Source: Bacillota bacterium (GTDB lineage Bacteria; Bacillota; Clostridia; Christensenellales; SZUA-584). From it: DNA of 64,000 bases. Positions 34,190 through 42,469 of the stretch are shown piece after piece. The stretch lies in NCBI GenBank assembly GCA_023410595.1, contig JAEYPO010000001.1, positions 248,001-312,000 of the forward strand. The letters run 5' to 3'. Both the position numbers and the translations under genes were made by a program. The notes beneath the pieces were generated by a model, which made no database searches, had not been told where the DNA came from, and saw nothing but the letters and a program-made list of their open reading frames with translations. Within the stretch, counting starts at the first letter, position 1, and every line of letters starts with the position of its first letter.

Positions 34190-35118
34190 CACGGGCCCCA
34201 GGGCAAGCCGTGAGGCTTGACGGGGTGTGCATACGGGGTCCCCAGCAAGCCGTGAGGCTTGATGGGGTGTGCATACGGGGTCCCCAGCAAGCCGTGAGGC
34301 TTGATGGGGTGTGCATATACGAATACGACGGCAGCTTTGACGGGCTGATGTGCTGCGTCTTCGAGAGCTACGAAAACAAAGAGCTGCCCATGGACGTACT
34401 GCCCCAGGGCGCGCAGCTTCCCATGCTGCTGCCGGTTAAGGTTATAGAGACGGACGCTGAGCGCGCGAAAAGAGTAAAAGCATCAATACCTAAGAAGATG
34501 GGCAAAGAGGCTGCAGAATTCGTACGCAATGCGTTTCTGACATGTCATCCGCAAAAGGAGCTGCTCACGCTCAAATTCCTGCGGCTGGGGTTTCGCTGTG
34601 GCCCGTCCGTAATGGATATGCTGACCGACGAAACGGTGCATGCGCTGTTTACGGCAGTCAATCATCTTAAGCATGAGGCGCATCTGTATACGGGGTTTAT
34701 ACGCTTTTCCGAAACGAACGGCGCGCTGACCTCACAGATAGAGCCTAAAAACTTCGTGCTGCCGCTTATATCGCCGCATTTCTGCGAGCGGTTCCCCGGC
34801 GAACGCTTCCTCATATACGATAAAACGCACGACATGGCGCTGCTGCACGAAAACGGCAAAACGGCCATTTGCGGCATAGAGGATTTTGAGCAGCCGAGGC
34901 CGGGCGCGGAGGAGCTTAAATTCCGCGAGCTGTGGCGGCTGTTCTACGATACGATAGAGATAAAGGAGCGGCATAACCCGCGCTGCCGCATGAGCCACAT
35001 GCCTAAGCGGTACTGGAGCTGCATGACCGAGTTCGTTCGCGAGGAGCTCGAAACGCGTGCGCTGCCCCAGTCCGCACACGGCGCAAAAAAGCTGCCGAAC
35101 CCGGAAGCGCGGCCTTAA
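34168..35118 (+). CDS. DNA-metabolism partner protein (TIGR03915 type) with repeat-derived N-terminal extension
   Basis: Partner of the radical SAM protein, about 316 residues. The family core begins at CIYEYDGSFDGLMCCVFESYENKEL (about residue 49) and continues to the C-terminal MPKRYWSCMTEF. ATG 34168 has a strong AGGAGGAG site (34152-34159) inside the upstream gene, so translation should start there. Between this start and the core lie three in-frame 14-residue repeats (GPQQAVRLDGVCIR type), encoded by a triple 42-bp palindromic repeat. Family members usually begin near MIYLYDGSF, so the extension comes from the repeat. GTG 34309 could give the short form but has a poor ribosome site. A longer in-frame opening from 34054 is a shadow of the upstream gene. 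Confidence 0.82.
   Translation: MSERRALTRAPGQAVRLDGVCIRGPQQAVRLDGVCIRGPQQAVRLDGVCIYEYDGSFDGLMCCVFESYENKELPMDVLPQGAQLPMLLPVKVIETDAERAKRVKASIPKKMGKEAAEFVRNAFLTCHPQKELLTLKFLRLGFRCGPSVMDMLTDETVHALFTAVNHLKHEAHLYTGFIRFSETNGALTSQIEPKNFVLPLISPHFCERFPGERFLIYDKTHDMALLHENGKTAICGIEDFEQPRPGAEELKFRELWRLFYDTIEIKERHNPRCRMSHMPKRYWSCMTEFVREELETRALPQSAHGAKKLPNPEARP
34193..34318 (+). repeat. Palindromic repeat copies 4-6, 3 x 42 bp inside a coding region
   Basis: Units at 34193-34234, 34235-34276 and 34277-34318; the second and third are nearly identical. Each carries the CCCC/GGGG outer stem and the CAAGCC-GTGA-GGCTTG inner hairpin plus a GTGCATAC spacer. Forty-two bases is 14 codons, and no stop occurs in the reading frame of the host gene. 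Confidence 0.9.
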
Positions 35119-35278
35119 GCCAAATCATAATTGCCTGCAGAAAAACAAAGCCAAAAAAATACAACTCAATCGCTTCACCTTCGCATGCATCAAATGCTGT
35201 TACTTTAAATATACGTGGTTATATACAAACGGCCTAAGAGACATTTTGTTATTCCAATAATTAAGGAGGCGGGTCGAT

Positions 35279-35428
35279 ATGAATGTGCTGGTATCGGGCG
35301 GAATCGACGACAGGGAAACACGCGATAAGACCGGCAAGACGAAGAAAACAGTGGAGTTTACGCCGCCCATAGGAAAAGCCGCGGTGTATTATACTGGCCA
35401 CAAAGGACAAAGGCATGGAGATCTTTGA
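35279..35428 (+). CDS. Small unknown protein
   Basis: A 49-codon open frame with a strong AAGGAGG ribosome site (about 35263-35269) 9 bp ahead of the ATG. The product is hydrophilic and basic with several KTKK/GK stretches (GKTKKTVEFTPPIGKAAVYY) and has no signal peptide. I do not recognise a family. Support comes only from the ribosome site and from the frame filling a gap between two genes; a chance frame is possible. Confidence 0.4.
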   Translation: MNVLVSGGIDDRETRDKTGKTKKTVEFTPPIGKAAVYYTGHKGQRHGDL

Positions 35429-35479
35429 GTCGGAAACGGTTCGCGCATAGCGTCGCTTTGCCTCCCGGCGATAATATAT

Positions 35480-35513
35480 GGGGTCCCCCAAAAGACGTGA
35501 GGCTTTTAGGGGT
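35480..35513 (+). repeat. Palindromic repeat copy 7
   Basis: GGGGTCCCC followed by AAAAGACGTGAGGCTTTT and AGGGGTG. The outer stem is conserved. The inner stem has changed on both sides (AAAAG with CTTTT), which preserves pairing. Confidence 0.75.
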
Positions 35514-35616
35514 GAAAATTGATATAGCGGTAATGCGAAAATCTATGCGCCGTGTTATAATGTGCATACTTTAACGCAGAGCTCGTAAAGTGAGCGTAAT
35601 GGCGTGTAAATCATAG

Positions 35617-36126
35617 ATGGACGGTGGCGTAATGGATACAGGCAGCGTTTCCATATTGGAATGCAAAGGCGATTTCGAAGAAAGCGCGCGGGTGATACGC
35701 GAAGCGTTTGTGACGGTTGCAAAAGAGTTCAACATAACTAAAGAAAACGCGCCGTCAAACGGCGCGTTTCTAAAGGCCGATGCGCTGAAAACACTTACGG
35801 AAAAGGGGATTAAGCTCTTTGACGTTTGGCAGGACGGCGAGCGCGCGGGCTTTTTTGCAGTGGAGGACGCGGGCGACGGCGTGTTCTATATCGAGAAGCT
35901 TGCAGTGCTGCCCGGCAAAAGGCATAACGGCATAGGCAGGCGCATACTCGACTTTGCCGTTGAATGCATAAAGAGCCTATCCGGCGAGAAGATCTCAATA
36001 GCTATAGTAAACGAAAACGCCGTGCTCAAGCGCTGGTATGAAGACTACGGTTTTACGGAAGTGCGCCTGAAAGAAATCGGGCATCTGCCGTTTACCGTGT
36101 GTTTTATGGAGCTGCCGCTCAGGTAA
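35617..36126 (+). CDS. GNAT family N-acetyltransferase
   Basis: A 164-169-residue acetyltransferase using acetyl-CoA on an unknown small molecule or protein amine. The GNAT core is clear: VFYIEKLAVLPGKRHNGIGRRILDFAVECIK with the CoA pyrophosphate-binding R-x-x-G-x-G/R segment, then ISIAIVNENAVLKRWYEDYGFTEVR for motif B. The start is uncertain: ATG 35617, or ATG 35632 (MDTGSVSIL) with a GGTGG element 4 bp ahead. It is a single-gene unit ended by a strong terminator. Possible roles include detoxification or protein acetylation; nothing in the context decides. Confidence 0.85.
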   Translation: MDGGVMDTGSVSILECKGDFEESARVIREAFVTVAKEFNITKENAPSNGAFLKADALKTLTEKGIKLFDVWQDGERAGFFAVEDAGDGVFYIEKLAVLPGKRHNGIGRRILDFAVECIKSLSGEKISIAIVNENAVLKRWYEDYGFTEVRLKEIGHLPFTVCFMELPLR

Positions 36127-36140
36127 CATTTATATATGCA

Positions 36141-36168
36141 AGCCGGTCTTTAACAAGGCCGGCTTTTT
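36141..36168 (+). terminator. Terminator after GNAT gene
   Basis: AGCCGGTCTT (36141-36150) pairs with AAGGCCGGCT (36155-36164) across a TAAC loop, followed by TTTT, 15 bp after the stop codon. Confidence 0.88.
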
Positions 36169-36570
36169 AACAGTTTTTATCTGGTTGCACTCTGCGCAAC
36201 TATTTGTACAATAGCTTTATCCTGCATATCATTAAAATAGCCCAGCAAGCAAAGATCCTTGGGACAGCAATCATAATAGCATAAACCAAAAATATTCCCG
36301 CTCTTGTTTATTTTCGCTTATAGCCATTTGTACAGCATTGGTATATAATATGAATAGTATAAATGTCTATAATTTCAAATTAATATATTAGAAACATAAG
36401 CTTTTAAAACGGGAAAACAGCAATTATGAAAAGGGAGTTCTATTTCACCAAAAACGATGGCGTTATTTTATTTCATTAATTTTCTTTAGGGATAATCCAA
36501 TTAAATAACGGGGCCCCAGCAAGTCATGAGGACTTGATGGGGCAATAAAGAAAAGCGGGGTAAAGAAGCG
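36169..36570. other. AT-rich spacer with palindromic repeat ahead of MFS gene
   Basis: About 400 bp without a gene. It is AT-rich, with TATAAT at 36344-36349 as a possible -10 box but no convincing -35. Repeat copy 8 lies just before the MFS gene start. Confidence 0.5.
36510..36543 (+). repeat. Palindromic repeat copy 8
   Basis: GGGGCCCCAG followed by CAAGTC-ATGAG-GACTTG and ATGGGG. Relative to copies 4-6 the inner stem carries a paired C-to-T and G-to-A change, keeping the base pair. It ends 27 bp before the MFS start codon. Confidence 0.78.
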
Positions 36571-37938
36571 ATGAACGAAGTAAAACCAATCGGAAAGCTT
36601 AGGCTTTGGGGGCTTGTCTGGGGTCTTGGGCTTGCGGGACAGCTGTGCTGGAATATCGAGAACCAATGGTTCAACACGTTCGTTTACGCGAAAATAGCCA
36701 AAGATTCCAACATCGTAACGCTTATGGTGATAACAAGCGCGCTTGTAACTACGTTTTCAACGTTCTTCTTCGGCACGCTTTCCGACCGCAGAGGCTCAAG
36801 GCGCAAGTTCATTTCTATAGGCTATATCGCCTGGGGCCTGTTTACCATCGCTTTCGGGCTCACCGAGTTTATAGGGAGCGGCACGGTAGGCACGGCTAGT
36901 AAATTAGGTGTGCTTGCGGCCGTGCTCGTAATACTCATGGACGATATAATGAGCTTTTTCGGCTCGATGGGCAACGATTCGGGCTATAACGCCTGGTCTA
37001 ACGATATGACGACGGATAAAAACCGCGGGCAGATAGGAGCGGCGCTTGCCACGCAGCCGGTCATAGGCACTATCGTGGGAACGGTGTTGGGCGGCATGCT
37101 AATAGGCAGCGACGACAACTATCAGCGTCTGTTCTGGGTAATGGGTCTGTTCGTAATAGCTATGGGCATACTGTCGCTGTTGACGCTGCGCGAGGCGCCG
37201 GGGCTGAAGGCAAGCAGGGAGGGTTCGTTCTGGCGTCAGTTCGGCAGCGTGTTCAACTTTAAAAGCTTCTTTGCTCAGAGCGAGCTCGTGCTCGTCTGTG
37301 TTACCACAACGCTGTTTTTCATCGCCTTTAACGTGTATTTTGTGCAGATGGGCAACTGGATGATATATTATATGGGCTTCTCGCCCGACACGATGGGGCT
37401 CATACAGGGCATAGGACTGATAGCCGCAATGGTGCTCGCGATACCCGCGGCGCGGCTTATTAACCGCAACAGGACTCCGCATGTGGGCGCGGCGGCGATA
37501 GTCATCAACATGATAGGCTTGTGGGTGCTTTACCTGTTCGTGAGGCCCGGCACGGTGGACACGGGCAGCATATTCTCCGCGGCAAACCTGCCGCTGCTGC
37601 TTGCTATATTCATGGCGGGCGCGGGCTATATACTCATAATGCAGTCCATGACGATGTGGGTGAAGCAGCTATATCCGTCGCACAGCCGCGGCCAGTATGA
37701 GGGCATACGCGTGATGTTCTTTACTCTCATACCGATGATAATAGGAACGAGCATAGGCAACGCAGTAATAAAAGGCGGCGCGGGTACTATAGTCAACGAA
37801 TATGGCATAACGGAGAACATACCGACGGAATCCATATACCTCTGGGCCGCAGTGCTTGTACTGCTCGCTTTTATACCGCTTTATTTCGCGGGCAGGCGGT
37901 ACTACAGGCGGCTAAAAGATGCAATAATTAAGGCGTAA
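36571..37938 (+). CDS. MFS transporter, probable sugar/oligosaccharide uptake
   Basis: A membrane transporter of 455 residues with about twelve hydrophobic segments. The MFS signature loop is seen as FGTLSDRRGSRRKFISIG between TM2 and TM3, and NRGQIGAALATQPVIGTIVGTVLGG lies in the middle. It begins LRLWGLVWGLGLAGQLCWNIENQWFNTFVY, resembling the sugar:cation symporter-like branch. It is the first of three genes (MFS, DUF2804, GH2) spaced 16 and 1 bp apart, which points to import of a galactoside- or glucuronide-like sugar for the GH2 enzyme. The substrate is unproven. Confidence 0.87.
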   Translation: MNEVKPIGKLRLWGLVWGLGLAGQLCWNIENQWFNTFVYAKIAKDSNIVTLMVITSALVTTFSTFFFGTLSDRRGSRRKFISIGYIAWGLFTIAFGLTEFIGSGTVGTASKLGVLAAVLVILMDDIMSFFGSMGNDSGYNAWSNDMTTDKNRGQIGAALATQPVIGTIVGTVLGGMLIGSDDNYQRLFWVMGLFVIAMGILSLLTLREAPGLKASREGSFWRQFGSVFNFKSFFAQSELVLVCVTTTLFFIAFNVYFVQMGNWMIYYMGFSPDTMGLIQGIGLIAAMVLAIPAARLINRNRTPHVGAAAIVINMIGLWVLYLFVRPGTVDTGSIFSAANLPLLLAIFMAGAGYILIMQSMTMWVKQLYPSHSRGQYEGIRVMFFTLIPMIIGTSIGNAVIKGGAGTIVNEYGITENIPTESIYLWAAVLVLLAFIPLYFAGRRYYRRLKDAIIKA

Positions 37939-37954
37939 CGGAAAGGAGTTTGTC

Positions 37955-38974
37955 ATGCAAAGAGAGATAACGCAAGCACAGAAGCTGCTTGATGAAAACG
38001 GCGCGCTTATTGAGCCGGGCTATGCCAGAAAGATGATGTTCGAGTACAACCGCGAGCAGATAAAGGCGGGGCCGTTCTCGCTTAAAGAATGGGATTTTTA
38101 TCAGGCGATCTCGGGGGATTACGTGCTGCAGCTTACCATAGGGCACGTTTCTTATGTCGCGAGCTTTTCCGTCATGTTGTTCAATATAAAGACGGGCGAG
38201 AAGGAAAACTTTACGCGCATGAAGCCGCTTCCTTTGCGCAGCGGTATCAGTTTTCCCCACAACCCCGAAAACCCCGGCGTGCTTGAGGTTGTGGGCAATG
38301 ACTATTTCATGCGCTTCGAGACCCGCGAGCATGAGCGCGCTCTCACCGTGCAGGCGGACGATAAGAAGCTAGGCAAGATAGACATAGACATCGTTCTCAA
38401 TAACGACCCAGGTAATGAGAAGATGGTAATCGCTACGCCGTTCATTAAGAGCAACCAGTTCTACCTTAACTACAAGGAGAACTATTACGGCATTAAAGGG
38501 CGCGCACAGGTGGGAGATATGAGCATGCAGCCGGGGGAAAATGACACGGCGCTTCTTGACTGGGGCAGGGGCGTGTGGCCGTTTAAGCACGAGTGGTTCT
38601 GGGGCAACGGTTCTGGTTTCGTAAACGGCGGAAGGTTCGGCTTCAATATCGGCTGGGGCTTCGGGAACCTTGAATACGCCACGGAGAACATGTTCTTCTG
38701 GAACGGCAGGGCGTATAAGCTCGATACGCTTACCGTAGAGCGCGACGAACGCGACTATATGAAGCCGTGGCATTTTACTGATAACGAGGGCATGTTCGAC
38801 TTTACTATGACGCCTGTCTACGACCGCTATACAGAAAACAACATGCTCGTTATCAACACACACTGCCACCAGATATTCGGCCTCTACAGCGGAACGGCCA
38901 AACTGCCGGACGGAGAGATAATCGAGGTAAAGGACTTGACGGCTTTCTGCGAGCACGCCGAGAATAGATGGTAA
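37955..38974 (+). CDS. DUF2804 family protein
   Basis: A 339-residue cytosolic protein of the DUF2804 family, recognised by QKLLDENGALIEPGYARKM at the N-terminus and by DWGRGVWPFKHEWFWGNGSGF with the later tryptophan-rich FNIGWGFGNL and NAMFFWNGRAYKLD-like segments. The function is unknown; the fold looks beta-rich, lipocalin- or AttH-like. Its neighbours on both sides concern sugar transport and a glycoside hydrolase, so a link to carbohydrate handling is possible but only by context. GGAAAGGAG precedes ATG 37955. Confidence 0.8.
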   Translation: MQREITQAQKLLDENGALIEPGYARKMMFEYNREQIKAGPFSLKEWDFYQAISGDYVLQLTIGHVSYVASFSVMLFNIKTGEKENFTRMKPLPLRSGISFPHNPENPGVLEVVGNDYFMRFETREHERALTVQADDKKLGKIDIDIVLNNDPGNEKMVIATPFIKSNQFYLNYKENYYGIKGRAQVGDMSMQPGENDTALLDWGRGVWPFKHEWFWGNGSGFVNGGRFGFNIGWGFGNLEYATENMFFWNGRAYKLDTLTVERDERDYMKPWHFTDNEGMFDFTMTPVYDRYTENNMLVINTHCHQIFGLYSGTAKLPDGEIIEVKDLTAFCEHAENRW

Positions 38975-38975
38975 C

Positions 38976-40763
38976 ATGAAGAATAAAAGCAGCATAAGAA
39001 ACGACTTATACACGCGCTGGGGGGAGAAGCTCGATAAGCATTGCCCGCTGGATGAATACCCGAGGCCGCAGATGCGCAGGGACGATTGGCTGTGCCTAAA
39101 CGGCATATGGCAGTACGCCATACGCGGGAGCGGCGAGCCTGAACCGGCGGTTTACGACGGCGACATCGTCGTGCCGTTTTCTCCCGAGAGTTTGCTTTCC
39201 GGCGTGAATAGACAGCTTAAGCCGGGCGAGACCTTGTGGTATAAACGCACGGTTTGGTTTGAAAAGCCGGAGGGAAAAAGGCTGCTGCTGCATTTCGGAG
39301 CGGTGGATCAGCGCTGCACCGTATATTGCAACGGCAGGAAAGCGGGCTCGCATTCGGGCGGCTATTGGCCTTTTGGTTTTGACTTAACGGAGCTTACAAG
39401 GGAAGGGGACAACACGCTTGTACTGGCCGTTACGGATGATTCGGACTTAGGCTCTGAGGCGTACGGTAAGCAAAAACTTGAGCGCGGCGGCATCTGGTAC
39501 ACTGCGCAGAGCGGCGTCTGGCAGACGGTGTGGGCTGAGTACGTGCCGCGCCAGTATATAACGGATATAAGAATAACGCCCGACTGCAGAAACGCAGAGG
39601 CCGAATTCTGCGTAGAATTTGCGGACGGCAATAATATACCGGAATACCGCGTTCAGGTATTTGAGGACAGGCAGCTCGTATCGGAAGGAGTCTTTTTGGA
39701 AACCACCGCACGTCTGCCGGTGAGAGACTTTAGATACTGGAGCCCCGACGATCCGTTTTTATACAAGGTGAAGATAACGGCCGGGGAGGATACCGTAAAG
39801 AGCTATTTCGGCATGCGCGAGTTCGACGCCGTGCGCGACGATAGCGGCCGCCTTCGCTTTACGCTAAACGGTAAGCCGCTTTACCAGACGGGCCTGCTGG
39901 ATCAGGGCTACTGGAGCGACGGGCTTTATACCGCGCCAAGCGACGAAGCGATGGTATGGGAAATAAGCGAGCTTAAAAAGCTAGGCTTCAACATGCTGCG
40001 CAAGCATATTAAGATAGAACCCTTACGCTGGTACTACCATTGCGACAGGCTGGGCATGCTCGTGTGGCAGGACTTTGTGAGCGGAGGCGGGCCATATAAG
40101 CCTTTAGTTACGCAGGTGCTGCCGTTTTTAAACATAGGCCTTAACGATAAGCGCCTGCGGCTGTTTGGCCGCCGCTGCAAAGAGGGCAGGGCAGCGTTTC
40201 TGCGCGACATGGCGCGTACAATAAAGCTGCTGCAAAACGTAGTAAGCATCGCGGTCTGGGTGCCGTTCAATGAAGGCTGGGGGCAGTTCGACGCGCTGCG
40301 CATATCGCGCACGCTTAAAAACATGGACCCTTCAAGGCTTGTCGACCACGCGAGCGGTTGGCACGACCAGGGCGGCGGTGATTTTAAGAGCCGGCATATC
40401 TATTATAAGAAACACCGTATGCGTCCCGATAAATACGGGCGCGTACAGGCTCTCACCGAATTCGGAGGCTACAGCTGTCCGGCCGTCGGCCATATGGCCT
40501 CGGATGTGCTGTTCGGATACCGCATGTATGAGGGCGAGGACGAACTGACGGCGGCCTATGAGCAGCTTTTTACGCATGAGGTACTGCCCGCCGCAAGAGA
40601 AGGGCTTGCCGCCTCCGTCTATACGCAGGTAAGCGACGTGGAGGACGAGATAAACGGCCTGTTTACGTACGACCGCGCGGCATTCAAGCTGCGCGAAGAC
40701 GCCGTACACAAAATCAACGACGCGCTGAAAGAAACAATCAAGGAGCAATCGCATGAGAATTGA
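38976..40763 (+). CDS. Glycoside hydrolase family 2 (beta-galactosidase/glucuronidase-like)
   Basis: A cytosolic exo-glycosidase of 595 residues. It has the N-terminal jelly-roll sugar-binding domain (LWYKRTVWFEKPEGKRLLLHFGAVDQRCTVYCNG, about 85-125), an Ig-like domain, and a TIM barrel from about 300. The acid/base Glu is in WVPFNEGWGQFD and the nucleophile Glu in ALTEFGGYSC. It is shorter than LacZ (about 1020) and lacks the C-terminal domains. No signal peptide is present, so it acts on sugar brought in by the MFS transporter. The start is 1 bp after the DUF2804 stop. Specificity among galactose, glucuronate and mannose cannot be decided. Confidence 0.9.
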   Translation: MKNKSSIRNDLYTRWGEKLDKHCPLDEYPRPQMRRDDWLCLNGIWQYAIRGSGEPEPAVYDGDIVVPFSPESLLSGVNRQLKPGETLWYKRTVWFEKPEGKRLLLHFGAVDQRCTVYCNGRKAGSHSGGYWPFGFDLTELTREGDNTLVLAVTDDSDLGSEAYGKQKLERGGIWYTAQSGVWQTVWAEYVPRQYITDIRITPDCRNAEAEFCVEFADGNNIPEYRVQVFEDRQLVSEGVFLETTARLPVRDFRYWSPDDPFLYKVKITAGEDTVKSYFGMREFDAVRDDSGRLRFTLNGKPLYQTGLLDQGYWSDGLYTAPSDEAMVWEISELKKLGFNMLRKHIKIEPLRWYYHCDRLGMLVWQDFVSGGGPYKPLVTQVLPFLNIGLNDKRLRLFGRRCKEGRAAFLRDMARTIKLLQNVVSIAVWVPFNEGWGQFDALRISRTLKNMDPSRLVDHASGWHDQGGGDFKSRHIYYKKHRMRPDKYGRVQALTEFGGYSCPAVGHMASDVLFGYRMYEGEDELTAAYEQLFTHEVLPAAREGLAASVYTQVSDVEDEINGLFTYDRAAFKLREDAVHKINDALKETIKEQSHEN

Positions 40764-41318
40764 GGATGTATAGACCTCCGCAATCGACTGGAATATCCCC
40801 GCGCCTGCGCCGAATAAGTGCGTACCGGGTGAAGCACTAATGGTGCGCGTCTGAAATCGGGAACATCCGAATGCTCATGGTTAGGTATACACAGGGATAT
40901 TTGGCAGATCATTGGCGCACAAAAGGGCATGTTCTGCCTATGCTGTAGGGCGAAATCGTGACAAGCTTGACGACGGAAGAAAGCTTCCTGCCCATGCTTT
41001 ATGCGGTTTATTTATATCGCGGTATGCGGCGAAGACTAAAGTTACCGGCGATTTATCGGCTACATCGGGTTTCAAGAGCGACGTTTGAAGCGCCGTTTAC
41101 GCCCTGCGTTGAAAATATAAGATCCGAGAATGTAATGAAAAAAACCGGCATGTCAAAAACCGCGGAAATCAAGCATCCTGATATCGACGAAAACAGCATG
41201 CTGCACGAACATGTGCTTTTACTGCCTGTCGCGGGAGGATTGGCTTGCAAAACGCGAATGATATAAAATACATGCCGGAACTAATCGTCTGCCTAAATAT
41301 TTGTCTTGGCCATATCCG
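40764..41318. other. Gene-free junction, possibly decayed coding sequence
   Basis: A 555-bp stretch between the GH2 gene and the convergent dehydrogenase. Short open frames occur (the longest, 40958-41266, is 102 codons) but none has a ribosome site, codon usage like its neighbours, or a recognisable family. Codon-like phasing broken by stops suggests a decayed gene, though no parent was identified. Base composition changes across it from the G+C-richer left to the AT-richer right. Confidence 0.35.
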
Positions 41319-42359
41319 CTAATCTATGTTAATGATGGCCTTAACAACACTTGCTGCATTATTAACTACATAATCAAATGCATCTTTGACACTGTTGAAA
41401 TCAAACTCATGGCTGACAATGCTTTTTACGTTAATTATGCCGCTTGAAATAGCGTTGATTGCCGTGGGGTATAGGTTTCGATACCTGAATATTGTCTTTA
41501 TTTGAGCTTCCTTGCCCACTAATTTCATGAAGTTGAAACAGGTTTCATCTTTTGGCGTCATACCTACGAGAACAATCGTACCACCTCGGGAAACAACATC
41601 TGCAGTGGTCTTAACCGTAATTTCTGATCCTGCAGTCTCTATAACGACTCTAGCGCCTTGGCCGTCTGTTAATTCATCGATTCTTTGTAGGACATCACAT
41701 TCCTTTGCGTTGATGACATCGTCCGCTCCAAGCCTCTTTGCAGTCTCAAGCCTGTTTTCCAAAACATCCACAACATAGACCTTGGAGGCGCCTCTCGCCT
41801 TGCATGAAAGAAGCGTAACCAAACCGATACATCCCGAACCGAAAATAACAACTGTATCACCGAGCCTCACTTCTCCCATGCCCGATGCGTGCAGACCGAC
41901 GGCAAGAGGTTCGACAAGCGCTCCTTCCATGAAAGAGACATTATCCGGCAGTTTAAAACACATATCCTCAGGATGTGTAACAAAGTTTGTAAACACACCA
42001 TGGAAGGGCGGAGTCGCAAAAAATTCAACATGTGAACACAGATTATATTTACCTTCTTTGCAGTGTTGGCATTTCCCGCATGTTTTGCCCGGCTCCAGAG
42101 CGACCCGGTCGCCAACCTTTAAGCTTTTTACTTCTTTACCAATCTCGACAACCTCACCTGCGCACTCGTGTCCGAGTATAAAATCACCATTGACGATAAA
42201 GTCGCCGATCCTTCCGTGCTGATAATAATGAACGTCAGACCCGCAGATACCCACAACCTTAACTTTTATCAGTACTTCGTTTGCGCCGGGCGTGGGCACC
42301 GGTACTTCTTTAGTGACCATGTTGTTCGTTCCATGCATATAAACCGCTTGATTCTTCAT
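41319..42359 (-). CDS. Zinc-dependent polyol dehydrogenase (L-iditol/xylitol type)
   Basis: A cytosolic medium-chain dehydrogenase of 346 residues, expected to oxidise a polyol such as sorbitol, xylitol or arabitol to a ketose with NAD. Catalytic zinc site: VGICGSDVHYYQHG and LGHECAGEV. Structural zinc site: CGKCQHCKEGKYNLC. Nucleotide-binding site: VIFGSGCIGLVTL with YVVDVLENRL, where an Asp favours NAD. ATG 42359 is chosen because TAGGAG precedes it and because MKNQAVYMHG matches the family start; the in-frame ATG at 42431 lacks similarity. It lies downstream of the GH10-like gene on the same strand with a 110-bp gap and may be in one operon with it. Confidence 0.88.
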   Translation of the reverse strand: MKNQAVYMHGTNNMVTKEVPVPTPGANEVLIKVKVVGICGSDVHYYQHGRIGDFIVNGDFILGHECAGEVVEIGKEVKSLKVGDRVALEPGKTCGKCQHCKEGKYNLCSHVEFFATPPFHGVFTNFVTHPEDMCFKLPDNVSFMEGALVEPLAVGLHASGMGEVRLGDTVVIFGSGCIGLVTLLSCKARGASKVYVVDVLENRLETAKRLGADDVINAKECDVLQRIDELTDGQGARVVIETAGSEITVKTTADVVSRGGTIVLVGMTPKDETCFNFMKLVGKEAQIKTIFRYRNLYPTAINAISSGIINVKSIVSHEFDFNSVKDAFDYVVNNAASVVKAIINID

Positions 42360-42469
42360 AATTATTACTCCTAAATATTCATCGATTCTGCCGTAAGCAA
42401 TTTCTACTATGTGTTTATAAACACATATCATTTATCCTTTAAGGTTTTCGCCCTGCGTCAGCCATGGTA

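Noticed and set aside
34193..34318. Three evenly spaced repeats, considered as a CRISPR array
   Set aside because: The units are directly adjacent with no variable spacers and contain a palindrome shared with single copies elsewhere; a tandem palindromic repeat.
40958..41266. A 102-codon open frame on the plus strand
   Set aside because: No ribosome site, no family and mixed composition; treated as part of a possibly decayed stretch.
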